Shown: positions 10,519 through 22,570 of the stretch, one piece after another
How the letters are laid out: each line of letters begins with the position of its first letter
Position numbering within the stretch: the stretch's first letter is position 1
DNA from: Ophiostoma sp. CBS 140.51
Lineage: Eukaryota; Ascomycota; Sordariomycetes; Ophiostomatales; Ophiostomataceae
Direction of reading: 5' to 3'
Length of the DNA: 64,000 nt
Assembly (NCBI GenBank): GCA_029298735.1
Contig: JANSLP010000048.1
Span: forward strand, 62,001 to 126,000
Program-made: the position numbers and the translations under genes
The notes under the pieces: generated by a model
Databases searched by the model: none
What the model was told of the DNA's origin: nothing
What the model saw: the letters and a program-made list of their open reading frames with translations, nothing else

Positions 10519-13500
10519 ATGCCTGCCCCACGGCACGACGACGGCAACGACACGGACGCGTCCATGCCGGATGCGCCCATCTCTCGCTATGAAGCGCCGG
10601 TACGTCTTGTTTTTGACGTTGCCGCCGTTTTCTTAATAATGATGTGAACGGCATGCTAACTAAGTGGCGTAGGCCGACGATACACCAGACTACACCGAGG
10701 ACTCCGACACCAACCCCAATACTACGGCCAGCAGCGTCATGGGCGACCCGCTGCCTGAGAACCGGAAACGCAAGTCCGAGGCCAACCAGCTCCGCCGCAG
10801 CATATTCGGCCGCAAGCACGACCGTCTTGGCGAGTCAAAGGTATGTGCAGCTTCACGGTTCCTTGGATTCTCCCTCCCTTAACTTGTACTAACCTACCTC
10901 TCTTTCCCTCCTCCAGGAAGATGACACCATCCGACGTTTCAAGTACCTGCTCGGCCTGACCGACCTGTTCCGCCACTTTATCGACACCAACCCGAACCCC
11001 AAGGTGCGCGAGGTCGTTGCCGAGATCGACCGCCAGAACGCAGAGGCCAGCAAATCCAAGAAGTCAGCACGCCAGGGCGGTGCTGCTACCGGCCGGCAGC
11101 GGCGGACGGAGGCTGAGGAGGATGCCGAGCTGCTGCAGGACGAGAAGCACGGTGGCTCTGCAGAGACTGTCTTCCGCGAGTCTCCGGCCTTCATCCAGGG
11201 CCAGATGCGTGACTACCAGGTAGCCGGTCTCAACTGGCTGATTTCGCTGCACGAGAACGGTATCTCGGGCATTCTGGCCGACGAGATGGGTCTGGGCAAG
11301 ACGCTGCAGACCATCTCGTTCCTTGGCTACCTCCGTCACATTATGGGCATTACTGGCCCACACCTGGTCATCGTGCCCAAGTCCACGCTCGACAACTGGA
11401 AGCGCGAGTTTGCCAAGTGGACCCCCGAGGTCAACGTCCTGGTGCTGCAGGGTGCCAAGGAGGAGCGCAACAACCTGATCAACGACCGCCTGATTGACGA
11501 AAACTTTGACGTCTGTGTCACCAGTTACGAGATGATTCTCCGTGAAAAGGCCCACTTGAAGAAGTTTGCCTGGGAGTACATTATCATCGACGAGGCCCAC
11601 CGCATCAAGAACGAAGAATCGTCGCTTGCCCAGGTCATCCGTCTCTTCAACTCGCGTAATCGTCTGCTCATCACCGGTACGCCGCTGCAGAACAACCTGC
11701 ACGAGCTGTGGGCTCTGCTCAATTTCTTGCTGCCCGATGTCTTTGGTGACTCGGAGGCGTTCGACCAGTGGTTCTCTGGCCAGGGCCGTGACCAGGACAC
11801 TGTCGTGCAGCAGCTGCACCGTGTTCTGCGGCCCTTCTTGCTGCGTCGTGTCAAGAGCGATGTCGAGAAGAGCCTGCTGCCCAAGAAGGAGGTCAATGTC
11901 TACATTGGCATGTCAGACATGCAGGTCAAGTGGTACCAAAAGATTCTCGAGAAGGATATTGATGCCGTCAACGGTGCCGGTGGCAAGCGCGAGTCCAAGA
12001 CACGTCTGCTCAACATTGTCATGCAGCTGCGCAAGTGCTGTAACCACCCGTACCTGTTTGAGGGCGCCGAGCCCGGCCCGCCGTACACGACCGACGAGCA
12101 CCTGGTGTTCAACGCCGGCAAGATGGTCGTGCTCGACAAGCTGCTGAAGCGCATGCAGAAGCAGGGCAGCCGCGTCCTCATCTTCTCGCAGATGAGCCGT
12201 CAGCTCGACATTCTCGAGGACTACTGTGTCTTCCGCGACTACCAATACTGCCGCATTGACGGTAACACGGCGCACGAGGACCGTATTGCCGCCATTGACG
12301 AGTACAACAAGCCCGGCTCCGAGAAGTTTGTTTTCCTGCTGACTACCCGTGCTGGTGGTCTTGGCATCAACCTGACGACCGCCGACATTGTCGTGCTCTA
12401 CGACAGCGATTGGAACCCGCAGGCTGATCTGCAGGCCATGGACCGTGCGCATCGTATCGGCCAGACCAAGCAGGTGTACGTCTACCGCTTCATCACCGAC
12501 AACGCCATTGAAGAAAAGGTGCTGGAGCGCGCGGCCCAGAAGCTGCGGCTCGACCAGTTGGTCATCCAGCAGGGCCGCGCCCAAATTGCGGCCAAGGCGG
12601 CAGCCAACAAGGACGAGCTCTTGTCGATGATCCAGCACGGTGCCGAGAAGGTGTTCAACACCAAGGGTGGCGGTACCGGCACGATGGGCGAGAAGGGCAT
12701 GGAGATGTCGGACGAGGATATTGACGCCATCCTGCAGAGCGGCGAGACGCGCACCAAGGAGCTCAATGCGCGGTACGAGAAGCTAGGCATTGACGACCTG
12801 CAAAAGTTTACGTCGGAGTCGGCGTACGACTGGAACGGCGAGAACTTTGCCGCCAAGAAGAAGGACGTCGGCCTAACGTGGATCAACCCGGCCAAGCGTG
12901 AGCGCAAGGAGCAGGTCTACTCCATCGACCAGTACTACCGCCAGGCCATGTACGGCCATGTGCAGGCGCAAAAGGAGGCCAAGCCCAAGGCGCCCCGCGC
13001 GCCCAAGCAGATCCACATCCAGGACTACCAGTTCTACCCGGAGGCTCTGCGCGACCTGCAGGACCGCGAGACGGCCTGCTACCGCAAGGAAATTGGCTAC
13101 AAGGTGCCGCTGGCCGACGGCGAGGAGGAGACGCTGTCGGAGCGCGAGGCGGAGCAGCAGATTGATCAGCAGGAGATTGATAACGCGACTCCGCTGACCG
13201 AGGAGGAGCAAGAGGAGAAGCAGCGGCTGTCGACCATGGGCTTCGGCGACTGGAACCGCCGTGACTACCAGCAGTTTATCAACGGCTCGGCCAAGTTTGG
13301 GCGCACCGACTACGAGAATATCGCCACGGAAGTCGACAGCAAGACGGGCGCCGAGGTCAAGCAGTACGCCAAGGTATTTTGGCAGCGGTACAAGGAGATT
13401 GGCGACTACCCGCGTGCCATTAAGGTCATTGAGGACGGCGAGGAGAAGCTGCGCAAGATTGAGCACCAACGCAAGATGCTGCGCAAGAAGATGCAGCAGT

Positions 13501-14138
13501 ACCGCGTCCCTCTGCAGCAGCTGCGTATCAACTACTCAGTGTCGACGACCAACAAGAAGGTCTACACCGAGGAAGAGGACCGTTTCTTGCTGGTGCAGCT
13601 CGACAAGCACGGCGTCGACTCCGAGGGCATCTACGAAAAGATTCGCGACGAGATTCGCGGGAGCCCGCTCTTCCGCTTCGACTGGTTCTTCTTGAGCCGC
13701 ACGCCCAGCGAGCTGAGCCGCCGCTGCACGACACTTCTCACAACGATTGTCAAGGAGTTTGACGACCTCAACACGACCAAGACCAACGGCCACGGCCACG
13801 CCAACGGCAAGCCCAAGCGCGAGCCCGAGGACGAGGAGAATGACGAGGACAGTGTTCTGGGCGCCCCGCCCAAGAAGAAATCCAAGAATGGTGTCAAGGT
13901 GTGAACAATCCCACGTATTCTAATATAATGTTCCCAGCTAACCAGTCAGAACAAACCCCTCGACAATGTCAAGGCCAAGAACGGCAGCAGCAGCAAGGCC
14001 AGCTCGGCATCGCCCTCGCGGGCCTCGAGTGTCGCTTCGTCCAGCGCCAACAAGAAGGGCGGCAAGCCACAGGGCAAGGCAGTGCCCGCGGCGGCGGCAG
14101 CCAGCTCCAAAAACAAGTCCAAGGGCCGGAAACGGTAG
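10519..14138 (+). CDS. ISWI-family chromatin-remodelling ATPase
   Basis: Four exons: 10519-10599, 10673-10840, 10917-13898, 13950-14138; 1139 residues, the usual size for fungal ISWI (yeast Isw1/Isw2). The SNF2 ATPase core shows DEMGLGKTLQT (Walker A, near residue 205) and DEAH (near 308). The helicase C lobe follows, with VLIFSQMSRQLDILEDY and the Arg-finger region QAMDRAHRIGQTKQVYVYR. After it come the HAND region (QFYPEALRDLQDRE), SANT (FGDWNRRDYQQFINGSAKFG) and SLIDE (YTEEEDRFLLVQLDKHGVD). ISWI slides and spaces nucleosomes. A stop at 13902 would end exon 3, but a GTGTGA donor at 13899 and CAG acceptor at 13949 join a further in-frame Lys/Ser/Ala-rich tail ending KSKGRKR. The last exon is inferred from open frame and composition. 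Confidence 0.95.
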
Positions 14139-17100
14139 GCCGGACATGAAAAGTGATAGACTTTAGATTTGGTCACAAAAAATGGTCGTCTGTGTTGTGT
14201 TTTCACTTTGCATTTCATACTTTATAATCTCGTCTTTCTGGTTTCTTGGGCTGGCAGTGCCTTTGTATTTCTTCATCTAGAAAGGGAGGGCTCTTACAGG
14301 AAGGTTGGGGCCGGTGTTTGATTGTTTTACTTTTACTTATTTATCTGTGTGCGCACTTATTGTTGTTTATATCTACCATCTGTTGTCTTTTTCATTAATC
14401 ACAAATGTATTCTGTACTTTTTCATTACTTCGTTCACGCCCTCTATATTCAATGTTGTGCCGTAGCTTGGTATCATTGTCGTGTCCTCTAACTCATATGG
14501 ATTATATTTATTCTTAGAGGTATAATGCCAGTAGAAGGACGTGTATATGATGCGATACCCTCGCAATTCCGTCCATATTTTGATCGAGAATCAAAATCAC
14601 CTTTCACCTCACACCTCACACCAACCGCCACCGCATTTTCGTGGAGAGAACATGACTCTCCTTGGTCACCCAACATGAGCCTCTTCATATCGACTTACCG
14701 CTAAATATCAAAGGCAGGCCCCCATCTCCCCGTATTATAACTTACGACGCGTGGCCTAAGAGCGTGGCGTTCACAACGCCGTTCAACTTGAATATGAGAG
14801 AAAGACACGAGAAGAGTACAATCACAACAGCGCCTATTTTTACACAGAGCCTTGTTTCTTAATACGTGTATCTGTACTCCGTACGCTCGACCGTTCTCTA
14901 ATTTACTCGGCGCCATGCTCGTTCCTTTTTGTTGTCTTCCGTACGACGGTGCAGTACAAATTCAAAGGCGAAAAAGCCACTGTTCTCCCATTATTTCCTC
15001 CATTATCAAACGGGCCAGGCCATACAGTTCCCATTCATGTCTGTTGAGGTTACACGGCCGAGCCGACTGCAGGGCGTCGTAATGGGGGACGTTCGAAGGA
15101 GGAAGCAGTTTTGCATATACATATAACGGCCCTTCGGTCTTCTTTTCGTTTCGTTTCGTTTATATCCAAGAAAAGATTGACCATGCAAGCCAAGTGTAAC
15201 ACCGTTTTCCTCACGAGACCGAACCACACGAGGCGGTCCAGCCATTGTCATATGGATTCTCCCCTCAATATTTTATATATCTAAATTTCAAATGATGAGT
15301 CCGCGCAAAACATCATCAGATGGGAATGAACTGTCTCGAGTCCAGAGCAACAACGCAGCATCGATCAAAGAACAACAGTCAAAACCGGTCGGGCTCCGTC
15401 ACAAAGCATTCACCCATTGTCCGTATGCCGTACGCCATAGCAACGGTTGGGTTACGGGCTGCATTCCTTGGGCACAAAATATGCGAAACAGGCAAATGTC
15501 AAAGTCTCTCTTTATCGATTGTGAGATGCACTCTCTTTCGAGTCGACTTTCTTTTCCCCTCTTTTCCCCACTCCCATCACCCATTGACCGACTCTGCTAC
15601 CTTCACGGCTTGTCTAGGAGCGATGGTGCCCTGGAAAGATCGGCAAGTCACCCACAGCCTTTTCTTGGTGCCTTTTTGAAAGTATTTTTGTCTCCCGAAA
15701 CAGAGTGCAACCCAATCGCTCATCTCTTGTGCAAATGGATACGCTAGAGCAGCACACACCACGACATCCTTTGTGAACAACACTGGAATGCCGCCTCTCG
15801 GGCACTAGCAACACCTAAAATATGGGGGGCGCATGTTTTGTCCACCGAGAGGTGCAGATACGCCATGAAAATAATAGGGGTGCTGAGTGTGCTGTCGTAA
15901 CATGGAAAGTAAACAAACGATCGCTCCTTCCAGCAAGCGTGGGTTCGTGAGCCCCCTGTCCTACGAGAGTATCAGTACACGGGGAAAACGCTCCTTGCTC
16001 TCATGGCGTTCTGTGTCTCTTCCTTTTCACAATCACTTTCGTTCTTGCCCTGCGAGATTGATCTTTCCGGGGGGAAGTAACGTGGAAAGAACCGGAAGAG
16101 ACAGGGGGCCTTTGAAAAAGGAAGGGGCGCGCCGCCCATTTGGCCCATTTCCCACGGCGCGCATATCACTTCTTGTCCACCCAAATTTAACATTAGCTCG
16201 CATTGGCCAATCACACCCATCGTGATCGTGCCGGGGTTTTGCAGCTGGCTCGATGGGTGGTCCCGCCGAGGCAGGGGAGGGGGAAATAACCTCCTGTAAA
16301 AATGCCGCCAACGTCACAAGGTCCCCCTGAAGCTCAGGAACCCAAAAGCTTTTTTGGCTCTTTTTTGTTATTTTATCGGAAGTCAAGTCGGACGCTACTG
16401 CGAGGTTCGAGAGTTGGAGCTCCCCACAAAAATAATAGTGCGGGACGTGCCTTCCACAGCTTATTTCCCATCGAGTCACGGTCCCTTCCCATTGTCGCGA
16501 AGAAGAAAAACATGACAAACACGTACACTCCCGAGAAGGAAAGAGCACATCGCCATCTTGGTTATGCACCTCCTTACGCCCACATGTTCTACATGAAACA
16601 CCAGCAGATCAAGCCTTGCGAAAGCTGGAGGTGCACAGCGTGCAAGCACTTGTAAATAGTGCCGCGATGCCGGGAGACAGCACAGAATGTCTTGCCCATC
16701 TGCGTCAGGAGTGTGGAAATTCCAATGAGATCACGGTGGCTCCTACCCTCCACCTCGTTACCCAGCTGGGGAAAGCACGAACCGTCCACCTGCCCATCAA
16801 CCCCCGGCCGTTCCTCCCTATTTTATTATTTCACTCTTTCCTCGCTTTTGATTACCACTGTTTTAGAAGGAGCCACGCCGTTTCTCCCATCCTTTCAGAA
16901 GGTGCTACTGAGCTCCCAGTCATCTCACCGGAACGTGCTGCCAGGCCAGTGAGCTCCATGCCATTGCACCTCACACAGCGTGCATTATTCGCACACAAAC
17001 TCGTATGCCTGCAAGGTAGCCACGCTGTTGCTATTCCCAGGTTCTGCTGTAATACGTCGTAGTGGATGTGCGTCCGTCATGGTGGTGCGACAGGGCCGGC

Positions 17101-17529
17101 CTGCTGTGGTTTGGTTGTTTTGGCCTGGGCCACTTTGGCGGCGCTCCTGCCCTTTTGTTTATCAAAGTCCGTGGGCCGTAGCCCATAAACCTCTCTTTCC
17201 CTGCTCGACCAGCTGCTTCCTCGTGGATCCTCTTTTTCTGCTCCTCTTTCGTCTCTCTTCTTCTCTTCCCTTTTCCTTTCTTTTCTCTTTCTCTCTCCTC
17301 TACTCCTCTTCTCCTCTTCATCTTCCCCACGATCTATCTACTCTTCACGATCTTCACGTCCTTCGTTCACTTTTCTATTCTCGTCACTCGTTTCGACCAG
17401 CTACGTTCTTTATTTACTCTCCCTTCACCAGTCTTTCGTTACTCCTTTTAATTCTCAAAAACTCTCGCGACATCCTTAACCAATTCTCTCCCGAGTTAAT
17501 CTAATACCTCTCACACACCTACCGTCAAA
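14139..17529. other. Long spacer without a recognisable gene
   Basis: 3.4 kb. The first 400 bases are AT-rich and look like the ISWI 3' end. Small open frames in the middle have no family character. CCAAT boxes in opposite orientation abut at 16202-16211, TACTCCGTA is at 14875-14883, and a TTTCG pentamer repeats near 15143-15160. From about 17210 to 17520 the plus strand is almost pure pyrimidine (CT-rich), which fits the core promoter and leader of the GPI-anchored protein gene at 17530. A non-coding RNA cannot be excluded. Confidence 0.5.
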
Positions 17530-18112
17530 ATGCAGTTCCTCACCGTCGCCGCCCTCCTGGCTTCTGCCGTCTCCGTCTCGGCCGCTGCCACCACCTCGGC
17601 CACCGCCCCGGTCGCCACGTCGGCCTGCGCTGCCCAGAACATCCTGGACGCCTGTATCGAGACCGAGACCAACCTGCTCGACTCTTGCGGCACTAACGAC
17701 TGGGACTGCAAGTGCAACGCCTACGGCAACATGGTGACGTACGTATACCCACCCCGAACAATCCAAATATAATGTTCCCCTACTAACTTCAAACAGCTGC
17801 TACAACAACTGCCCCAACGACCAGACGGTTAGCACCGTCAAGGGCCAGCAGCAGATCTTCTGCGGCTACGCCAGCCAGTACCCCTCGTCGACAACCGCTG
17901 CTGCCAAGAAGACGGGCACCACCGCCACGACCGCCACCAAGGCCACGGGCACCAACAGCGCCTCGGGCTCTGAGAGCTCCGGCTCGGCCACCTCCGGCAC
18001 CGCTGCCGGCACCGCCACTGCTGCTACGGAGACCAACTCGGGTGCCGACCTGGCCTTCAAGTCGGGCAGCATGCTGTTCGCCGTTGCCGGTATGGTCGCT
18101 GCCCTCCTGTAA
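17530..18112 (+). CDS. Small GPI-anchored Ser/Thr-rich surface protein with conserved cysteines
   Basis: Two exons: 17530-17738 and 17797-18112, 174 residues, with a 58-base intron (GTACGT donor, CTAAC branch, CAG acceptor). Residues 1-18 are a clear signal peptide (MQFLTVAALLASAVSVSA). A compact cysteine domain follows with C-A-A-Q, ACIETE, DSCGT, DCKC and, after the intron, CYNNCPND and FCGYAS; eight Cys suggest four disulfides. Residues 105-155 are Thr/Ser/Ala-rich, probably O-glycosylated. The C-terminus ends in a hydrophobic tail (SMLFAVAGMVAALL) after a small-residue site, as needed for GPI attachment. It resembles fungal 'GPI anchored serine-threonine rich' proteins and loosely the CFEM layout, but the Cys spacing is not clearly CFEM. 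Role at the cell wall or membrane is inferred. Confidence 0.88.
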
Positions 18113-18594
18113 GGAGTTGAAAGCGTTTCTCCGAGTATCGCGGAAAGGCAAGAAAGAGTAATGAACAGCTTTCTTGTTCTTTCTTTTTCCCAACAATGAC
18201 CCACCCTCTTCTTTCAAGTTCATTTAGAAATAAATGAGCTTGACCATATTTACCATTTCTTTCACATTTCTTTGTCTCTCGTTCATAGCCATTTCTACAA
18301 ACACATCAATATAATCTCTAATTTTTTGGGTCGCGGGATCAGGACATTTTTCACATGCATGCATTTACGGGATGGAACAGTTTTCTTCTTTTGGTGAAAC
18401 ATTATATTCAAATATATCTATCAAGTCACAAGTCACTCTACTCCAGGTAGAGGTTTACTTCACGCCACAGCACAGCATAGAAAAAAGAGAGAGCGCGAGA
18501 GCGACCTTGCTCTTCTCACTGCTTCTGGGCCGCCTTGGGCTTGGGCTTGGGACGGAGAGACAGCACTATCTGTCTTCCCTTGGGCTCCTCCCCA
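18113..18594. other. Convergent 3' region
   Basis: AT-rich spacer between the GPI-anchored protein gene and the small gene on the other strand. ATGCATGC-type alternation occurs near 18355. No gene seen. Confidence 0.5.
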
Positions 18595-18780
18595 TCATGA
18601 TTTGTAACAACCCTCACAGATCCCCTCAACCTCGTGGCATATCTCGTCGTCCATCTCGAGTCGAGTAGGGCAAGGGATGCCCGTGGCCTCCGTGTTGGGG
18701 CAGTAGTAGTAGTCATAAGGCTCCGGGCGGGAGTGGCCGCAGCCCTTGAAGATGACCGTGGTGATGTAGTCGAAGCACAT
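18595..18780 (-). CDS. Small Cys-rich protein of 61 residues, function unknown
   Basis: One exon. The protein starts MCFDYITTVIFKGCGHSRPE and has eight Cys arranged as MC, GCGH, YYCP, IPCP, EIC and GICEGC. This C...CGH...C-P...C...C-x-x-C layout, with the protein starting at Met-Cys and a short length, recurs in small uncharacterised ascomycete proteins and suggests metal binding. No signal peptide is visible, so it should be intracellular. The stop TGA is directly after the last CYKS. A second frame stays open beyond this stop, but no splice signal joins it. That it is a real gene rests on composition and Cys pattern only. Confidence 0.55.
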   Translation of the reverse strand: MCFDYITTVIFKGCGHSRPEPYDYYYCPNTEATGIPCPTRLEMDDEICHEVEGICEGCYKS

Positions 18781-20071
18781 CTTGGAAGTAGTTGGAGGAA
18801 GTGGTGTAGTAAGGTTCGAAAAGAAGGCCGATAGCCGACACTATATCACAACTTACCTTTGTATGGCTTCTTCCTGGCTGGTTCGAAATGAGATGTGCTT
18901 TGACTGAGGACTTCTGGCTGGACTGCTTTGAGTTGGTTTGCTACAAAAAGAGATCAAAGGTTTTCATCGTGCGATCGCATTGTATTTATATTTCAACATC
19001 GAGATGTGCAATTGTTGGCAGTTGTTCATTTGACATCGTGAACAGCTGTGTAGGTGGTGAGGTGCCAAAGGAGTTGTCTGTATAACTCACTCTACGCAGC
19101 GAACAAAGGCTTTGTTTACTTCTCCCTTTGTCCAATGAACAAGGTCACTCACTCACTTATAACCAAGTGCATTTCACCAGCACACACAATCACTCAAAGA
19201 TTCAGGCTCATGTAAAGTGTATCTTATGTTCAGATTCAAATATGTACAGTAACGGTAGTAAAACATCTGCCTTGCAAGGAAAAGAAAAGGAAAGCAAGCG
19301 CAGAGAGAAACAGACCGTTCGTCTTCTCGCCGCCAATCAACGAGTCTTTTCAGTCTCAAAAGGCACTCGTTCAGCCCTCGCATCTTGTGAGTGAACCAAC
19401 CCCCCTCTTCCAGGAAGCTTGCATTCAGCCTCACCAAGCAAAAAATTGACCCGGTATCCGTACACAGTGCAGTCGCGCTCTCCTATCTCTAACAAAGCAC
19501 ACAACAAAACAAAAAAATACAGGATGTCGGAGGAAAACAGCGGAGAAACAGCAAAAACGAGAAGTAAAAAGACAAGAAACGCACGACACCCGAAAACAAA
19601 AATCCGAACCCGCCGTCCCATGCGCTGTAAAACCCCCCAACCCGAGACAAGTAAAACAAATAACATGAACCAAAAAAGGATAAATAATAAAGATAAAAGG
19701 AGACCGCCGCCTTGCGTCGCCGCGAGCAAGACAGAATAAAAAACAACCGATTTGTTTATCACTCTAATTTTGATTGTAAAGGAAAAAAAAAAGAAAACAG
19801 AAGAGGAAAAGAAGAGGGAAAAGAAAAAGGTCATCGACACATGAAGCCGTATGTGCAAGCAATCAGAGCGCGGTATAAAGCAAAGAAAGCAGGCTGGTAT
19901 TAAATAAAAAGCGTAGGCATTTGAAGGCAAAGAGTGGTACAAGAAAATAAAAGTTTGAGTGTGTGGGTATTGGTGGAGGGCGAATTGTTTTTTTGAGTTT
20001 GTGTTTGTGAGGCGGTGGCGGGTGTGAGATGCGTTGTGGTGCGGAAGGGAGCGGCTGCCGGTCGGGGTCGT
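18781..20071. other. Spacer of 1.3 kb; no gene seen
   Basis: The first half is presumably promoter of the small Cys-rich gene. From 19250 to 19960 the plus strand is very A-rich with purine runs, which creates long but meaningless Phe/Leu-rich frames on minus. This part likely includes the 3' untranslated region of the AHC1-like gene. Confidence 0.5.
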
Positions 20072-22174
20072 CTAGTTACGTCTACCCTTGCTCGACCCCT
20101 TCACGGGGCTGACAAAGGTAACGTGCTTAGAGTCGTCCTTCTTGAGCTTGACGGTACCGCTGTGACGGCGCAGAGGCCGCGGCGTGCTGTGTGTATGGTC
20201 TTCATCCTCATCAATGTTGATCTCGGCAACGTCAGAGACGCTGTCCAAATCGCTGTCTGAGGCTTCTGAAACAGAGCCATCGTCCGAGTCGTCATATTCA
20301 CCGTCATCGCTAACCAGCGAAGGAGCGTTGTTGCTGGCCGAGGGAACGGGGCTGAGGTCGACAACCATATCATCATTGACAGAGTCAATCGAGACATAGT
20401 CGACAATAGCCTGGCCGTACGGAATGTGAGCCGGAGTGGATGCGCCGTTGCTGCTGCTGGGCCGTGAAGCCTCAGTGCTTGCAAACGAAGTATCCGCCTT
20501 GGTCGTCCGCACGGGAGCGCGCTTAACAGTCGTCGGGGTCGGGCCTTCGGTGATAGGGGTGTCCATGTCGTAGTCATCGTAGTCTTCATCGGCGTACCAT
20601 TCTGCGTCGTTCATGTCGGTGACCTCTCTAGCATCTTCCACCGACGCATCAAGGTCGCCTCCAAACTCCTTCTTTTCCAAGAAACGAGACAGGAAAGGCG
20701 TTTTATCCGACTTCACAAACGCAACAGAAGTAGTAGCCTTTGTCTTCTTGTTTTTTGACTGGCCACGTGCGCCAGAAGCACCAGAACTGGCCTTGGTGGT
20801 AGAGCACGCCTCGTAGGATGAGTGAATCCGGTCCAAAACAGAGTTAGCAGCGTCGGTGTCAGCACGCGCGAGTGTGTAGACATGACCAGGGACAGCAGCG
20901 CCGATGGGTGTGCCCGAGGCACCGGCCGTGAGAGGAGTTGCAAGAGCAGAAGCAGAAGGAGCAGCAGTAGCAGGGGTGGTCGGGATGGAGATGCTCGCGG
21001 GGCCACTGTCCTTGGGAACGGCGGCAGCGGCAGAAGCGATCTTCTTCTTGGGCCGTACTGCCGCGGGAGCAGCACTATCGACTTCGACGGGAACGCCGCA
21101 GATAAAAGATGCCTCTTCGTGGCTCTTGTATTCATGCTTGTGAGCAATACGGCAATGGTTGATGAAACCCTGTGTGCTGGAAAAGTCGTCGCGTCCACAC
21201 TCGATGCAGACCAGCCTCACCACTATGCCATCAGTACGCTTCAGAATGCAAGGACCATTCTTTTCCTTCGGCTGAGGGTAGCCACTAGACAGCGATTGCA
21301 GCTTCTGACCAGAAACACCGCGCGTAGAGCGCGGCTTGCTGGAGTCAGAAACGCTGTTTCTCGTTGCCCTCGCGTCGGTGGTCGCGTAGCCCTTCACGGA
21401 CCGAGAAGGCGGCGCAAAGCCAGGCCAGTTGGGAAGAGGCCCATCAAAGACAGGGTCGGGGATGAGCCACTTGGCGTAATGACGCGCATACGGGCCGTCG
21501 ACAACGCCAAACGGCGTAGACCACTTCGGAACAGTAGCACCCGGTCTGGGACGCACAGCGGTACCACGACCGCTTGCGATATCCAGCATCTGCTCGGGTG
21601 TCGGGCAATTTATCGGGTAGGGGATGAGGTGACATCTGCGCAACTGCTCAAGCGCAATCTGGCACTTGGCCATTTCCTGATCGATAAGGCGCAACTCATT
21701 GTGCTTGCTCAGGATTTCGTGCGAGAACTGGTACTGCACAATGTCCTGCACTTCCTCGACGTTTGCGACGTCCAGCATGGCCGGCGACACAGACAAGGGA
21801 GGTGAGGGTGGTGAGGTAAGACGACCTTGGGTTGTTGCGCCGCGCGCGGGACCATACGTAGCTTGCGCCCAAGTGATCTCGTCACACTCAGTTTTAATGC
21901 GCTTCGCCGAGGGGAATTCTGCATGCTGTTCGGCCGGGGAGTCGAGCTCCTTCGAGGGAGAGGGTGGCAACATGGACTCGGAGGCGTCCGGGGTGTGCTT
22001 GCGTTTGGTTAGCGGCGCCGGCCGGCCCGGCGCGCCAGCAGCGATAGCTGCGGGCATCTCAGAAGCGGCATGCGCGTTTAATACGGGGCCGAAATAGTCT
22101 TCAGACTGTGGTGGTGGTGCTGTCGCACTGGTACTGTCGCATCCCCGTGATTCAGAAGACCAGAATCGGAACAT
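20072..22174 (-). CDS. AHC1-like C2H2 zinc-finger protein (ADA histone acetyltransferase complex-type)
   Basis: Single exon of 700 residues. The first true ATG is at 22174 (MFRFWSSES); the upstream in-frame TTG/GTG codons are not used. After a Pro/Ser-rich N-terminus, residues 155-200 form a helical segment (FSHEILSKHNELRLIDQEMAKCQIALEQLRRCHLIPYP, cited in parts) conserved in fungal homologues. A single C2H2 finger lies near residues 320-345: CIECGRDDFSSTQGFINHC followed by RIAHKHEY, so C-x2-C and H-x4-H. The C-terminal half is disordered and acidic (DEWYADEDYDDYD-like stretch, later DDGEYDDSDDGS). Yeast Ahc1 is a structural subunit specific to the ADA complex (Gcn5-Ada2-Ada3). Assignment here is from the finger and the helix before it and is moderate. 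Confidence 0.66.
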   Translation of the reverse strand: MFRFWSSESRGCDSTSATAPPPQSEDYFGPVLNAHAASEMPAAIAAGAPGRPAPLTKRKHTPDASESMLPPSPSKELDSPAEQHAEFPSAKRIKTECDEITWAQATYGPARGATTQGRLTSPPSPPLSVSPAMLDVANVEEVQDIVQYQFSHEILSKHNELRLIDQEMAKCQIALEQLRRCHLIPYPINCPTPEQMLDIASGRGTAVRPRPGATVPKWSTPFGVVDGPYARHYAKWLIPDPVFDGPLPNWPGFAPPSRSVKGYATTDARATRNSVSDSSKPRSTRGVSGQKLQSLSSGYPQPKEKNGPCILKRTDGIVVRLVCIECGRDDFSSTQGFINHCRIAHKHEYKSHEEASFICGVPVEVDSAAPAAVRPKKKIASAAAAVPKDSGPASISIPTTPATAAPSASALATPLTAGASGTPIGAAVPGHVYTLARADTDAANSVLDRIHSSYEACSTTKASSGASGARGQSKNKKTKATTSVAFVKSDKTPFLSRFLEKKEFGGDLDASVEDAREVTDMNDAEWYADEDYDDYDMDTPITEGPTPTTVKRAPVRTTKADTSFASTEASRPSSSNGASTPAHIPYGQAIVDYVSIDSVNDDMVVDLSPVPSASNNAPSLVSDDGEYDDSDDGSVSEASDSDLDSVSDVAEINIDEDEDHTHSTPRPLRRHSGTVKLKKDDSKHVTFVSPVKGSSKGRRN

Positions 22175-22554
22175 CACCAAAAGGTTGGAGGGAAAATGCG
22201 CGCCGCGCGTGAAAGGAGTGTTGATCGCCCGGCGAGGTTGGGTGATTACAAAATAATAAAAGAAAAGGGTCGAAAGAGAAAGAAGAGAAGAAAAAGAATC
22301 GCCCAGTAGCAGAGTCGAGGAATGCGCGACGTCTGTGTTGTGGTTGAGGCGAAAAGGGGACTTCCAGGGACTGGTGGTGGTGACTGGTTGTCAAGTTGAG
22401 TGGCTTTGCTGGAGTCGCAAGGCAGCCGCGTGGTGAGACAGGAACGCCACGGAAAGGTGTGAGAAGGGGAAAGGAAGAAACGAGAAAGGAGCCAGGGAGG
22501 GAAAGGGACTGTATGAAATAGAGTGGGGCGAATTTCTGGATGCCAGGGCGTGTG

Positions 22555-22570
22555 ATTGGTTGGTGATTGG
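22555..22570. promoter_or_regulatory. Paired inverted CCAAT boxes
   Basis: GTGATTGGTTGGTGATTGG carries two ATTGG cores 11 bases apart, each preceded by GTG. ATTGG is the reverse of CCAAT, the target of the Hap2/3/5 CCAAT-binding complex. One helical turn of spacing may favour joint binding. Position about 385 bases upstream of the AHC1-like start suggests it acts on that gene; this is inference. Confidence 0.45.

Noticed and set aside
18516..18716. Overlapping frame continuing past the small Cys-rich gene
   Set aside because: Ends in a Lys/Pro-rich tail but no splice signal connects it to the Cys-rich frame.
19337..19942. 201-codon Phe/Leu-rich frame on minus, membrane-like
   Set aside because: Arises from A-rich plus-strand DNA in a presumed 3' region; codon composition is homopolymer-driven.
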